A DNA stretch of 64,000 bases from Reyranella sp. Its GTDB lineage: Bacteria; Pseudomonadota; Alphaproteobacteria; Reyranellales; Reyranellaceae. Location of the stretch: assembly GCF_004297405.1 (NCBI RefSeq), contig NZ_SCVC01000042.1:274476-338475 (forward strand). The letters run 5' to 3'. Below, one piece after another: positions 35,002 through 42,948 of the stretch (its first letter is position 1; every line of letters begins with the position of its first letter). The translations under genes and the position numbers were made by a program. Below the pieces are notes generated by a model, which was not told where the DNA came from, searched no databases, and was given only the letters and a program-made list of their open reading frames with translations.

Positions 35002-35024
35002 GGAAGATCATCCCGTCCAAAAGA

Positions 35025-35050
35025 AAAGGCGGTCTGTTGAGACCGCCTTT
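35025..35050. terminator. Bidirectional hairpin terminator between desaturase and lipoprotein genes
   Basis: An 11-bp perfect stem (35025-35035 with 35040-35050) and a GTTG loop, with A-rich sequence before and T-rich sequence after. It sits between convergent genes and can serve both. Confidence 0.85.
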
Positions 35051-35071
35051 GTCTTGCTTGTCTGGTGCCGG

Positions 35072-35632
35072 TTACTGGGCCGGGCAGGGCCAGATGTTCA
35101 TGTCGGGGCCGACATCGTACGGCGGCGGGACCTGGGCAAGGCTCGTTACCTTGGCGTCCAGCGCCCAGTCGAAGGCGCGCTTGCCACGAGAGCAGAATTC
35201 CTTGTCGACCTGGGCGCGCTGGGCAGTCCGGTTGGCGATTTCGGTCACCAGGGTATCGACGTTGAGGCGCTTGCGGGCGGCGATCTGGGAGAGCGCGCGG
35301 GCGTTGGTCGCAAATTCAGCGCGGAACTTACCGACGAAGTCGGCATAGGTGCGCTCGTAGGCACGTTTGCCGCCGCCGCTCTGGCACTGGAGGGTTATGA
35401 CCTGCAACTCCTGCTGCACCATGCGGGACCGGACGTGGGTGATGTCGGCTTCGCTATAGCAGATTGCGCGGATCTGGCCGGCAGGCGGTGGCGGAGGCGA
35501 GGGGGCCTGGTAGTCCGGGGCCGCGGCCTTGGTCGGCGCTGCTGCCGTACTACCACCCTGTCCGAGCGTGCAGGCGCCCAGTGCAAGGGTACATGCCGAG
35601 AGAATCGCTACCTGCGTCAGCACCTTGATCAT
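35072..35632 (-). CDS. Putative lipoprotein of unknown function, 186 aa
   Basis: N-terminus MIKVLTQVAILSACTLALGACTLG has a lipobox (ALGAC), followed by an Ala/Pro-rich spacer and a Pro run (SPPPPP). The rest is a helical domain with four cysteines. No family recognised. The start at 35632 has GGGAG five to six bases upstream; the longer frame to 35677 lacks one. Probably anchored to a membrane on the periplasmic side. Confidence 0.78.
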   Translation of the reverse strand: MIKVLTQVAILSACTLALGACTLGQGGSTAAAPTKAAAPDYQAPSPPPPPAGQIRAICYSEADITHVRSRMVQQELQVITLQCQSGGGKRAYERTYADFVGKFRAEFATNARALSQIAARKRLNVDTLVTEIANRTAQRAQVDKEFCSRGKRAFDWALDAKVTSLAQVPPPYDVGPDMNIWPCPAQ

Positions 35633-35744
35633 CCGCACACTCCCAACACATGGCCCGGAAACCGCCAGCGGGTACAACAGATAGACGCTCGTTTCAAACG
35701 CAAATACTGCGTATGGAGCGAGAAGGCCGGGAAATCTGCCAATT

Positions 35745-37046
35745 TCACTGTAAAGCTTTGGTGATCGCCCGATCGAAGATCTCCAGCCCGAGGTCGATTT
35801 CGGCTTCGGTGGCGGTAAGGGGTGGGGCGATGCGGAAGATGCCGAAGCCGCCGCGGACCACGCTGGTCATCATTCCCAGGTCCAGGCAGGCGCGCGCTAC
35901 CTGCTGGGCGAGTTCGGGGTCGGGCGTCCGCGATCGCCGATCCTTCACCAGGTCGAGGCCGAGGAGCAGACCACGGCCGCGGACGTCACCGATGCAGTCG
36001 TAGCGCTGCTGCAAAGCTTGCAGACCGTCCTTCAGGCGGCGGCCGAGGGTTGCCGCGCGCTCCGTGAAGCGGTCACGCAGGATCACCTCGATGACCTTGA
36101 GCCCGACCGCCGCCGGCAGGGGATCAGAGGCGTGGGTTGTATAGAAGAGGTAACCACGCTCCGCGGCGATGTCCTCGATCTCCGGTGTCGTCAGCATGGC
36201 GGCGAGCGGCAGGCCGGCTCCCAGGGTCTTGGATAGGGTCAGATACTGGGGCACCACGCCGTCATGCTCGCAGGCGAAGAGATGGCCGGTACGGCCGAGG
36301 CCGGTCTGCGCCTCGTCGAAGATGAGCTGCATGTCGCGCTCCCGGCATTTCTCGGCCAGCGCCGCCATCCAGCCCTCAGGCGGTTCGAGCACGCCGCCCG
36401 AGCTCAGGATCGGTTCGACGATACAGGCAGCCAGTGAGCCGCTTGACTGGCGGTCGACCAGGTCGAAGCCGAAGTCCAGTTCGCCCTTCCAATCGTAGAC
36501 GCCACGCTCGTCAATGAAGCGCGAGCGATAGGTGTCAGGTGACGGCAGGACCAGTGATCCTGGCTGGGGTGGACCGTAGCCCTTACGGCTGGAGGAGTAG
36601 GTGGCCGACGCGGCGCCTCCCGTGACGCCGTGCCAGGAGCGGCTCATGGCGACGATCTCGTGGCGGCCGGTCACGAGCTTCGCCATGCGTAGCGCTGCCT
36701 CGTTCGACTCGCCGCCGGTCGACACCAGCAGCACGCGGTCGAGTTTGCCCGGCGAGATCTTGGCGATCAGCGCCGCCAGGTCGACGACCGGGCGAGATAG
36801 GACGGTCGAGTAGAGATGGTCGAGCTCGCCGATGTAGTGCCGGGTCACGGCGACGATCTCGGCGTGGCTGTGGCCCAGGATCGCACTCATCTGGCCGGAG
36901 GTGAAATCGAGGATCTTTCGTCCGTCGGCGTCGGTGAAGTAGTTGCCTTCGGCACGTTCCGCGATCAGCGGTGAGAAGGCGCCGCCATAGCGTACGAGAT
37001 GGGCGCGCGCCTTCGCCCAGAATTGCGGATCGTCGTTGGCACTCAT
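35745..37046 (-). CDS. Class III PLP aminotransferase, 2,2-dialkylglycine decarboxylase-like, 433 aa
   Basis: Fold-type I PLP enzyme. Features: STGGESNEAALRMAK (phosphate binding), FDEAQTGLGRTG (Asp to PLP nitrogen) and the PLP lysine in LTLSKTLGAGLPLA. The GQMSAILGHSHAEI and FYTTHASDPLPAAVGLKVIE blocks are characteristic of dialkylglycine decarboxylase, which decarboxylates 2,2-dialkylglycines and transaminates pyruvate. A plain omega-aminotransferase is the alternative. It is 10 bp downstream of the isomerase-like gene. Confidence 0.87.
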   Translation of the reverse strand: MSANDDPQFWAKARAHLVRYGGAFSPLIAERAEGNYFTDADGRKILDFTSGQMSAILGHSHAEIVAVTRHYIGELDHLYSTVLSRPVVDLAALIAKISPGKLDRVLLVSTGGESNEAALRMAKLVTGRHEIVAMSRSWHGVTGGAASATYSSSRKGYGPPQPGSLVLPSPDTYRSRFIDERGVYDWKGELDFGFDLVDRQSSGSLAACIVEPILSSGGVLEPPEGWMAALAEKCRERDMQLIFDEAQTGLGRTGHLFACEHDGVVPQYLTLSKTLGAGLPLAAMLTTPEIEDIAAERGYLFYTTHASDPLPAAVGLKVIEVILRDRFTERAATLGRRLKDGLQALQQRYDCIGDVRGRGLLLGLDLVKDRRSRTPDPELAQQVARACLDLGMMTSVVRGGFGIFRIAPPLTATEAEIDLGLEIFDRAITKALQ

Positions 37047-37056
37047 TTTGCCTCCG

Positions 37057-37662
37057 TCAGGTTGCGTCCAACGCTGCCTTGATCAGCGGCATGCGGTCGT
37101 TGCCGAAGAACATCTGGTCGCCCACGAAGATGGTCGGGCTGCCGAAGCCGCCACGCGCGATCAGCTCGTCGGTATTGGCGCGCAGGCGGGCCTTGCAGGA
37201 GTCGGTCTCTATGCCCGCGAAGAAACGTTGACGCTCCAGTCCTGCCCGCGTCGCGATGTCGGCGAGCACGGCCTCCTGCGCGATGTCGAGGTCGTTGCCC
37301 CAATAGGCTTCGAAGGCTGCGGTCGCATAAGGGACCAGCTTGCCTTCATCGAGGGCAACGAAGGCACCGCGCATGCACTTCACGCTGTTGACCGGAAAGA
37401 CCTTGGGCGGAAAGACGATGTCGAGGCCGTAGAGCTTCGCCCAGGCATCGAGATCCTGCAGCATGTAGGCCTGCTTGCGCGGATTGGGCTTGGCGCGGCT
37501 ATCGTAGACCGTCTGGTTGACGGCGTTGAACACACCGCCGACCAGGATCGGCTTCCATACAATTTCTGCAGCTGCTTCCGCAGCGAGAGGTTGGATCGCG
37601 TGGAAGGCGAGATAGGTCCACGGGCTGGAGCAATCGAAGTAGAAGTCGAGCTGCCGCGCCAT
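37057..37662 (-). CDS. DsbA-family 2-hydroxychromene-2-carboxylate isomerase-like protein, 201 aa
   Basis: Thioredoxin-fold protein of the kappa-GST/HCCA isomerase group: N-terminal FYFDCSSPWTYLAF with the Ser used to activate glutathione, the cis-Pro segment GGFGSPTIFVGDQMFFGNDR and a helical insertion between. In naphthalene pathways this enzyme isomerises hydroxychromene carboxylates; many homologues have other, unknown substrates. Same strand as, and close to, the aminotransferase gene. Confidence 0.85.
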   Translation of the reverse strand: MARQLDFYFDCSSPWTYLAFHAIQPLAAEAAAEIVWKPILVGGVFNAVNQTVYDSRAKPNPRKQAYMLQDLDAWAKLYGLDIVFPPKVFPVNSVKCMRGAFVALDEGKLVPYATAAFEAYWGNDLDIAQEAVLADIATRAGLERQRFFAGIETDSCKARLRANTDELIARGGFGSPTIFVGDQMFFGNDRMPLIKAALDAT

Positions 37663-37724
37663 TTCGTCCCTCCGCTTCCGGTTCGCCTTGTCGTTGCCAC
37701 AACCGACACGTATCTTGCAAATCC

Positions 37725-38462
37725 ATGACGGTAATGGCTGAGAAGCCCAAAAAAATTTCTCCCAAGAAGATAGCTATCGTCGTGCATCAGGAGCATTCGC
37801 GGCCCGGTCGGGTCGGCGCCCTCCTCGAGAAGCGCGGCTACGAGCTTCACCGCCTCTGCCCAAATCTCGGCTGCGAGCTGCCTGAAGACCTGTCGGACTA
37901 TGCCGGCGTGGTGATTTTTGGCGGCCCGATGTCGGCCAACGACTGCGGTACGCTCGCCGGCATCAAGTGCGAACTCGACTGGATCCCGCGCGTGATCGAG
38001 GCCGGCGTTCCCTATCTCGGCCTCTGCCTCGGCGCCCAGTTGCTGACGCGGGCTGCGGGCGGCCGCGTAGGACCGCATCCCAAGGGTCTCGTCGAGATCG
38101 GCTATGTCGATATCGAACCGACGGAAGCCGGCCGCACCTGGTTCAAGGCGCCGATGAAGGTCTACCAGTGGCACCGCGAAGGCATGACCATCCCGGATTG
38201 CTGTGAGCTGTTGGCCACCAACGATCGCTATCCCGTTCAGGGCTTCCGCTGCGGTCCCAACGCATTCGGCTTCCAATTCCATCCCGAGGTGACGCTCGAG
38301 ATGAAGGACATCTGGACGCTCAAGGCGTCGGAGCGGCTCAAGATGCCGGGCGCGCAGCAGCGTGGCGTTCACCTCTCCATGCACCCGCTCTACGATCCGC
38401 CCCTTGATCGCTGGATCGACGGTTTCCTCGATCGCTGGCTGGCGACCGACACGCGCCACTAG
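37725..38462 (+). CDS. Class I glutamine amidotransferase-like protein, 245 aa
   Basis: GATase1 domain with FGGPMSAND, the nucleophile Cys in GLCLGAQLLTRAAGG and the His-x-Glu of FQFHPEVTLEM. It is a stand-alone domain, like GMP-synthase-related or gamma-glutamyl hydrolase-like proteins; no synthetase partner is next to it. The N-terminus is Lys-rich (EKPKKISPKKIAIV). A second in-frame ATG lies at 37734. Convergent with the nitroreductase gene, 9 bp apart. Confidence 0.85.
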   Translation: MTVMAEKPKKISPKKIAIVVHQEHSRPGRVGALLEKRGYELHRLCPNLGCELPEDLSDYAGVVIFGGPMSANDCGTLAGIKCELDWIPRVIEAGVPYLGLCLGAQLLTRAAGGRVGPHPKGLVEIGYVDIEPTEAGRTWFKAPMKVYQWHREGMTIPDCCELLATNDRYPVQGFRCGPNAFGFQFHPEVTLEMKDIWTLKASERLKMPGAQQRGVHLSMHPLYDPPLDRWIDGFLDRWLATDTRH

Positions 38463-38471
38463 TGAGCGCGC

Positions 38472-39146
38472 CTAAACCCACGAGCTGATTTCTTCCAGCT
38501 TCTTTCTCAGCCCGCCATGATGGGGCACCCGGCACTTCGCCTTGGGATAGCCGACCACCAGTAGGATCGTCGGCTTCTCCCAGGCCGGCCGTGCGCAGAT
38601 CTCGTTCAGGAAACCCATCGGACTTGGCGTGTGCGTGAGCGTCGCCAGTCCAGCATCGTGCAGGGCGGCGATCAGGAAGCCTGTGGCGATGCCGACCGAC
38701 TCCGGCACGTAGTAGTGCTTCACGGTGCGGCCGTCGGGTCGCGTGCCGGACTTCTGTGCGAAGATCGCGATCAGCAACGGCGCCTCTTCGAGGAATGGCT
38801 TGTCTGCATCCGTGCCGAGCGGAGCCAGCGCTTCGAGCCACTCCTTGGGGGCTCGTCCACTATAGAAGGCCTGCTCCTCTGCTTCGGCGGCAATGCGGAT
38901 GCGTTTCTTGGCAGCCGGACTCTCGATGACAGCGAAGTGCCACGGCTGCAGGTTCGCCCCCGACGGTGCGGTGCCAGCGGCGAGGAGACATGTCTCGATG
39001 ACATCGCGCGGCACAGGACGGCTGTCGAAGTCGCGCACCGTGCGCCGGCGGCGCAGTTCGGCGTGAAAAGACTGCGCCCGTTCCGTCATTTGCGCGGGCG
39101 GATAGCTGCGATAGCTGGTCAGCGGTTCCCAGATGGGCTCAAGCAC
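38472..39146 (-). CDS. Nitroreductase family flavoprotein, iodotyrosine deiodinase-like, 224 aa
   Basis: FMN-dependent nitroreductase-fold protein. FMN-binding RRRRTVRDF, AGTAPSGANLQPWHF and the late LLVVGYP blocks match the iodotyrosine deiodinase (IYD) branch. The IYD substrate-binding triad Glu-Tyr-Lys appears conserved as E91, Y95 and K116, with the same 4- and 21-residue spacing as human E157/Y161/K182. IYD enzymes reductively dehalogenate halotyrosines; the natural substrate in bacteria is unclear. No neighbour points to iodine metabolism. Confidence 0.83.
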   Translation of the reverse strand: MLEPIWEPLTSYRSYPPAQMTERAQSFHAELRRRRTVRDFDSRPVPRDVIETCLLAAGTAPSGANLQPWHFAVIESPAAKKRIRIAAEAEEQAFYSGRAPKEWLEALAPLGTDADKPFLEEAPLLIAIFAQKSGTRPDGRTVKHYYVPESVGIATGFLIAALHDAGLATLTHTPSPMGFLNEICARPAWEKPTILLVVGYPKAKCRVPHHGGLRKKLEEISSWV

Positions 39147-39244
39147 GAAGAAACCTCCTGCGGCGATCGCCGGACTCTAGCCTCAGCGTTGGCCCTACGC
39201 ATCCGCTTGGGCTAGGGTCTTGATGAAGTCGGGGAGGCTTGAAT

Positions 39245-40207
39245 ATGTCTGGTGCGCTGATTTTCGTTCTGGCGCTGGTCGTCGTGGCGCTCGTCCTTGT
39301 GTTTGCGGGCGTCAAGACCGTGTCACAGGGCACGAATTGGACGATCGAGCGGTTCGGCAAGTACACGCGCACGCTTTCGCCCGGCCTGCATCTCATCGTG
39401 CCTTTCATCGATACCGTCGGGCGCAAGATGAACATGCAGGAGAATGTCCTGGATATCCCGGCGCAGAAGGTCATCACCAAGGACAACGCCACCGTGCAGG
39501 TCGATGCGGTGGCCTTCTATCAGGTGATCGACGCGGCGCGGGCCGCCTACGAGGTGCAGAACCTCCATCTCGCCATCACCAACCTGGCGCTGACCAACAT
39601 CCGCTCGGTCATGGGCAACATGGCGCTCGACGAGGTTCTGTCCAAGCGCAACGAGATCAACAACACCCTGCTGGCGGTGATCGACCAGGCGACCGGTCCA
39701 TGGGGTGTCAAGGTCCTGCGCATCGAACTCAAGGACATCGCGCCGCCCGAGGATCTGGTCGCGTCGATGGGCCGGCAGATGAAGGCCGAGCGCGAGAAGC
39801 GCGCCACCATCCTCGAAGCCGAGGGCGTGCGCGAATCGAGCATCCAGCGCGCCGAAGGCGAGAAGCAGTCGGCGATCCTGACAGCCGAGGGCCGGCGCGA
39901 AGCCGCTTACCGCGACGCCGAGGCGCGTGAGCGTCTGGCCGAGGCCGAAGCCAAGGCGACGTCCGTGGTGGCACAGGCGATCGCCGGTAACGGCGTGCAG
40001 GCGACCAACTACTTCCTCGGCACCAAGTATGTCGAGGCACTGTCCCGCATGGGTTCGAGCAATAACTCGAAGGTCTTTTTCCTTCCCGTGGAGGCTGCCG
40101 GCGTCATGGCGTCGATCGCGGGCATCGGTGAGTTGGCCAAGGAGGCCCAGTCGCGCGCGGCCGACGCTGTGCCGCGCTCGCGTGGATCGGTTCCGAACGC
40201 AGGGTAA
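39245..40207 (+). CDS. SPFH/stomatin-like membrane protein, 320 aa
   Basis: Stomatin/prohibitin-type scaffold: one N-terminal transmembrane helix (ALIFVLALVVVALVLVFAGV), then the SPFH domain (TIERFGKYTRTLSPGLHLIVPFIDTVGRKMNMQENVLDIP), a long charged coiled coil (KAEREKRATILEAEGVRESSIQRAEGEKQ by pattern) and a hydrophobic C-terminal segment. GGGGAGG is seven bases before the ATG at 39245. It forms an operon with the NfeD-like gene, the classic slipin-NfeD pairing of membrane microdomains. Confidence 0.9.
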   Translation: MSGALIFVLALVVVALVLVFAGVKTVSQGTNWTIERFGKYTRTLSPGLHLIVPFIDTVGRKMNMQENVLDIPAQKVITKDNATVQVDAVAFYQVIDAARAAYEVQNLHLAITNLALTNIRSVMGNMALDEVLSKRNEINNTLLAVIDQATGPWGVKVLRIELKDIAPPEDLVASMGRQMKAEREKRATILEAEGVRESSIQRAEGEKQSAILTAEGRREAAYRDAEARERLAEAEAKATSVVAQAIAGNGVQATNYFLGTKYVEALSRMGSSNNSKVFFLPVEAAGVMASIAGIGELAKEAQSRAADAVPRSRGSVPNAG

Positions 40208-40210
40208 GCC

Positions 40211-40654
40211 ATGAGCTTCAAGATCATCTTCTGGTATTGGTGGGCGCTCGCGGCCGTGCTGCTCGTCTTCGAGATGATGCTGCCCGGCGTGGTGTTCCTT
40301 TTCCTGGCGTTCGGTGCAGCAGCGGCGGGCTTCGTCCTCCTGATCGCCTCCGACCTTTCGCTCGAATTTCAGCTCCTCATCTTTGCCGTCGTCTCCGTAC
40401 TTTCGGCCGTGGGCCTGCGGCGGACTTTGCGGCGCCTGCAGCACATCGATGGACCGCCCAACACCCTGAACGCGCGCGGCGACGCCATGATCGGCCGCAC
40501 GTTCGTGCTCGATGCCCCGATCCTCAATGGCCGCGGCCGGGTCAACTTGGGAGACGGAAGCTGGAACGTCTCCGGACCTGACATGGTCAAGGGCGCCAAG
40601 GTGCGTGTGAAAGCCGTGAACGGCACCGAACTTTCGGTGGAGCCGGCGCCGTGA
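40211..40654 (+). CDS. NfeD family protein (short form), 147 aa
   Basis: Short NfeD: two or three hydrophobic helices (FWYWWALAAVLLVFEMMLPGVVFLFLAFGAAAAGFVLL, FQLLIFAVVSVLSAVGL), then a small soluble OB-fold-like domain (GDAMIGRTFVLDAPILNGRGRVNLGDGSWNVSGPD). It lies 3 bp after the stomatin gene, its expected partner, and overlaps the following TTT receptor gene by 4 bp. Confidence 0.88.
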   Translation: MSFKIIFWYWWALAAVLLVFEMMLPGVVFLFLAFGAAAAGFVLLIASDLSLEFQLLIFAVVSVLSAVGLRRTLRRLQHIDGPPNTLNARGDAMIGRTFVLDAPILNGRGRVNLGDGSWNVSGPDMVKGAKVRVKAVNGTELSVEPAP

Positions 40655-41613
40655 AGCGCAGAGGCCTCCTGGCATCGGCTGTTCTGCTGGCGCCACTGGC
40701 TGTCAAAGCGCAGACAACCTATCCGACCAAGCCCGTGCGATTGATGGTCGGCGCCAATGCCGGCGGCGGCACGGATATCGTGGCGCGCATGCTCGCGGAC
40801 AAATTCGCCGAGCAGCTCAAGGGTACATTCCTGGTCGAGAACAAGCCCGGTGCTTCCAACACCATCGCCGCCGATCTCACGGCCAAGGCGCCGGCCGACG
40901 GCCATACGCTGCTCGTGGCCACCAACACCGGGCAGGCGATTGCGCCGCATCTTCTCAAGCTCTCCTTCGATCCGATCAAGGACCTGACGCCGATCGGCCT
41001 CGTGGTGAGCGTGCCCAATGTGCTGGTGGTCGGAGCATCGGTGCCGGTCAATTCTGTGCAGGAGCTCATTGCGCAGATGAAGGCGAAGCCGGGCGAGTTC
41101 AAGTATGGCTCTTCAGGCGTCGGCAGCACGCAGCATATCGCGGGCGAGGCCTTCGATATGGCAGCGGGCGTAAAGGGCGTACATGTGCCCTACAAAGGCA
41201 GTGCCCAGGCCCATCTCGATATCATCGCCGGCAACGTCCAGATGATGTTCGACACGACCTCTTCGGCGATGGGCCAGATCAAGGCCGGAAAGTTCAAGGC
41301 ATTGGCGGTGACCTCCGACCGTCGCAGCAGCGAACTGCCCGATGTGCCGACCTTGATCGAAGCCGGCCTGCCAGGTTTCGACATGGCGACCTGGTACGCC
41401 GTCTACGTGACGGCAGGATCCCCGCCCGACGTGGTGGCGCGGCTTCAAGCAGAGCTTGCCCGTGCGGTGGCTTTGTCTGACGTTCAAGCGAAGCTTCGCG
41501 GTCTCGGCGGCGAGCCGGGGAACATGAGCGTCGAACAGTTCGCCCGCTTCAACGCCCAGGAATACGAGCGCTTCGGGCGCCTCATTCGCGACGCCAACAT
41601 CAAGCCGGATTGA
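40651..41613 (+). CDS. Tripartite tricarboxylate transporter substrate-binding protein, 320 aa
   Basis: Bug/TctC receptor: YPTKPVRLMVGANAGGGTDIVARMLADKF, VENKPGASNTIAADLTAK, HVPYKGSAQAHLDIIAGNVQ and ELPDVPTLIEAGLPGFD. Signal peptide MKRRGLLASAVLLAPLAVKAQ; its twin-Arg-like start is too weak to call Tat. The GTG start at 40651 overlaps the NfeD stop by 4 bp. The overlap with an unrelated membrane-scaffold operon looks accidental. Paralogue of the receptor at 5911. Confidence 0.9.
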   Translation: MKRRGLLASAVLLAPLAVKAQTTYPTKPVRLMVGANAGGGTDIVARMLADKFAEQLKGTFLVENKPGASNTIAADLTAKAPADGHTLLVATNTGQAIAPHLLKLSFDPIKDLTPIGLVVSVPNVLVVGASVPVNSVQELIAQMKAKPGEFKYGSSGVGSTQHIAGEAFDMAAGVKGVHVPYKGSAQAHLDIIAGNVQMMFDTTSSAMGQIKAGKFKALAVTSDRRSSELPDVPTLIEAGLPGFDMATWYAVYVTAGSPPDVVARLQAELARAVALSDVQAKLRGLGGEPGNMSVEQFARFNAQEYERFGRLIRDANIKPD

Positions 41614-41658
41614 CCACTCCGGATCGGGGCATTTTCATCTCTTGCCAACGATCACTAA

Positions 41659-41684
41659 AATACTTAACTTATTGGTTAAGTATT
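41659..41684. promoter_or_regulatory. AT-rich inverted repeat upstream of MFS gene (probable operator)
   Basis: A perfect 10-bp inverted repeat, AATACTTAAC / GTTAAGTATT with a 6-base spacer, 22 bp before the MFS start codon. It is strikingly AT-rich for this genome. Its size and dyad fit a dimeric winged-helix or TetR-type repressor site overlapping the promoter. The regulator is not adjacent. Confidence 0.55.
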
Positions 41685-41706
41685 AGGGAATTCGAAAGGA
41701 TCGGCC

Positions 41707-42915
41707 ATGGAACGGTCTTACGGCTGGGTCATCGTCGGCGCCGGAGCGCTGATGGGATGCGTCGCCATCGGCGCCATGTTCTCGCTCGCGGTCTTCCTGC
41801 AACCCATGTCGGATGCCACCGGCTGGTCGCGCACCGGCATTTCAAGCGCCATGACGCTCGACTTCCTGACAATGGGTGTCGCTGCCTTCGGCTGGGGTAT
41901 CCTCACCGACCGCTTCGGCCCGCGTATCGTCGTACTGGCAGGGGCCATTCTGCTGGGTCTGGGGCTCGCATTGGCCAGCCGCGCCACCAGCTTGCTCGAA
42001 TTCCAGATCATCTACGGCGTGGTGGTTGGCATTGCGGCCGGCGCCGTCTTTGCGCCGATGATTGCGACCGTCACGGGGTGGTTCGAAGAGCGCCGCAGTC
42101 TTGCTGTCTCTCTCGTCTCGGCCGGCATGGGCGTGGCGCCCATGACGATCTCGCCGTTCGCGAGCTGGCTGATCGAATCCTACGACTGGCGTACGGCACT
42201 GCTCGTGATCGCCGTTATGGCCTGGGTGTTGCTGATACCGGCGGCACTTCTGGTCCGCCGGCCGCCGCCCGCGAGCAGTATCGTCGCCGGATTGCCGGCC
42301 GAGGGAGGGGAGGGGATGACGGTGGCGCAGGCGCTGCGCTCCCCGCAGTTCATCGTCCTCGCCGTGACGTTCTTCTTCTGCTGCGCCGCCCATTCAGGCC
42401 CGATCTTCCATACGGTGAGCTATGCGCTGACCTGCGGGCTGTCGGCGATGACGGCGGTTACGATCTACAGCGTCGAAGGTCTGGCAGGATTGGGCGGGCG
42501 CATTTTGTTTGGCCTGCTTGGCGACAAGTTCGGCGCCAGGCGCATCGTCGTGCTGGGCCTCATGGTCCAGGCCTTGGGCGCGGGAAGCTACTACTTCACC
42601 CGCGAGATCGGAGAGTTCTACGCCGTGGCGATCCTTTTCGGCATGGCGTACGGCGGTGTGATGCCGCTCTATGCGGTGATCGCCCGCGAATACTTCCCGA
42701 TGCGCATCATGGGCACCGTGTTCGGCGCGGCTGCGATGATCTCGAGCCTGGGCATGGCCCTTGGCCCCGCCGTCGGCGGCTGGATCTTCGATACGTTCAA
42801 CGGTTACGGCTTCCTCTACGTCGCTTCCTTCGGCATGGGGCTCGCGGCCGTCGCCATGGCGCTCGCTTTCCCGCCGCTGCCGGTGCGGCGTCAGCAGGCG
42901 GTGCAGACCGCATAA
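41707..42915 (+). CDS. MFS transporter, 402 aa
   Basis: Twelve-helix major facilitator protein. It begins MERSYGWVIVGAGALMGCVAIGAMFSLAVFLQPM, which is typical of the monocarboxylate/oxalate-formate-type group (compare the similar gene at 45875). It has GWGILTDRFGPRIVVLAGA as motif A and a central cytoplasmic loop after helix 6. A weak AGGA site precedes the ATG. The long overlapping frame 41610-42935 is a shadow. Expression is probably controlled by the inverted repeat just upstream. Confidence 0.88.
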   Translation: MERSYGWVIVGAGALMGCVAIGAMFSLAVFLQPMSDATGWSRTGISSAMTLDFLTMGVAAFGWGILTDRFGPRIVVLAGAILLGLGLALASRATSLLEFQIIYGVVVGIAAGAVFAPMIATVTGWFEERRSLAVSLVSAGMGVAPMTISPFASWLIESYDWRTALLVIAVMAWVLLIPAALLVRRPPPASSIVAGLPAEGGEGMTVAQALRSPQFIVLAVTFFFCCAAHSGPIFHTVSYALTCGLSAMTAVTIYSVEGLAGLGGRILFGLLGDKFGARRIVVLGLMVQALGAGSYYFTREIGEFYAVAILFGMAYGGVMPLYAVIAREYFPMRIMGTVFGAAAMISSLGMALGPAVGGWIFDTFNGYGFLYVASFGMGLAAVAMALAFPPLPVRRQQAVQTA

Positions 42916-42948
42916 TTCGGCGCGGCCAGCGATAGTCGGGAAGGACGG

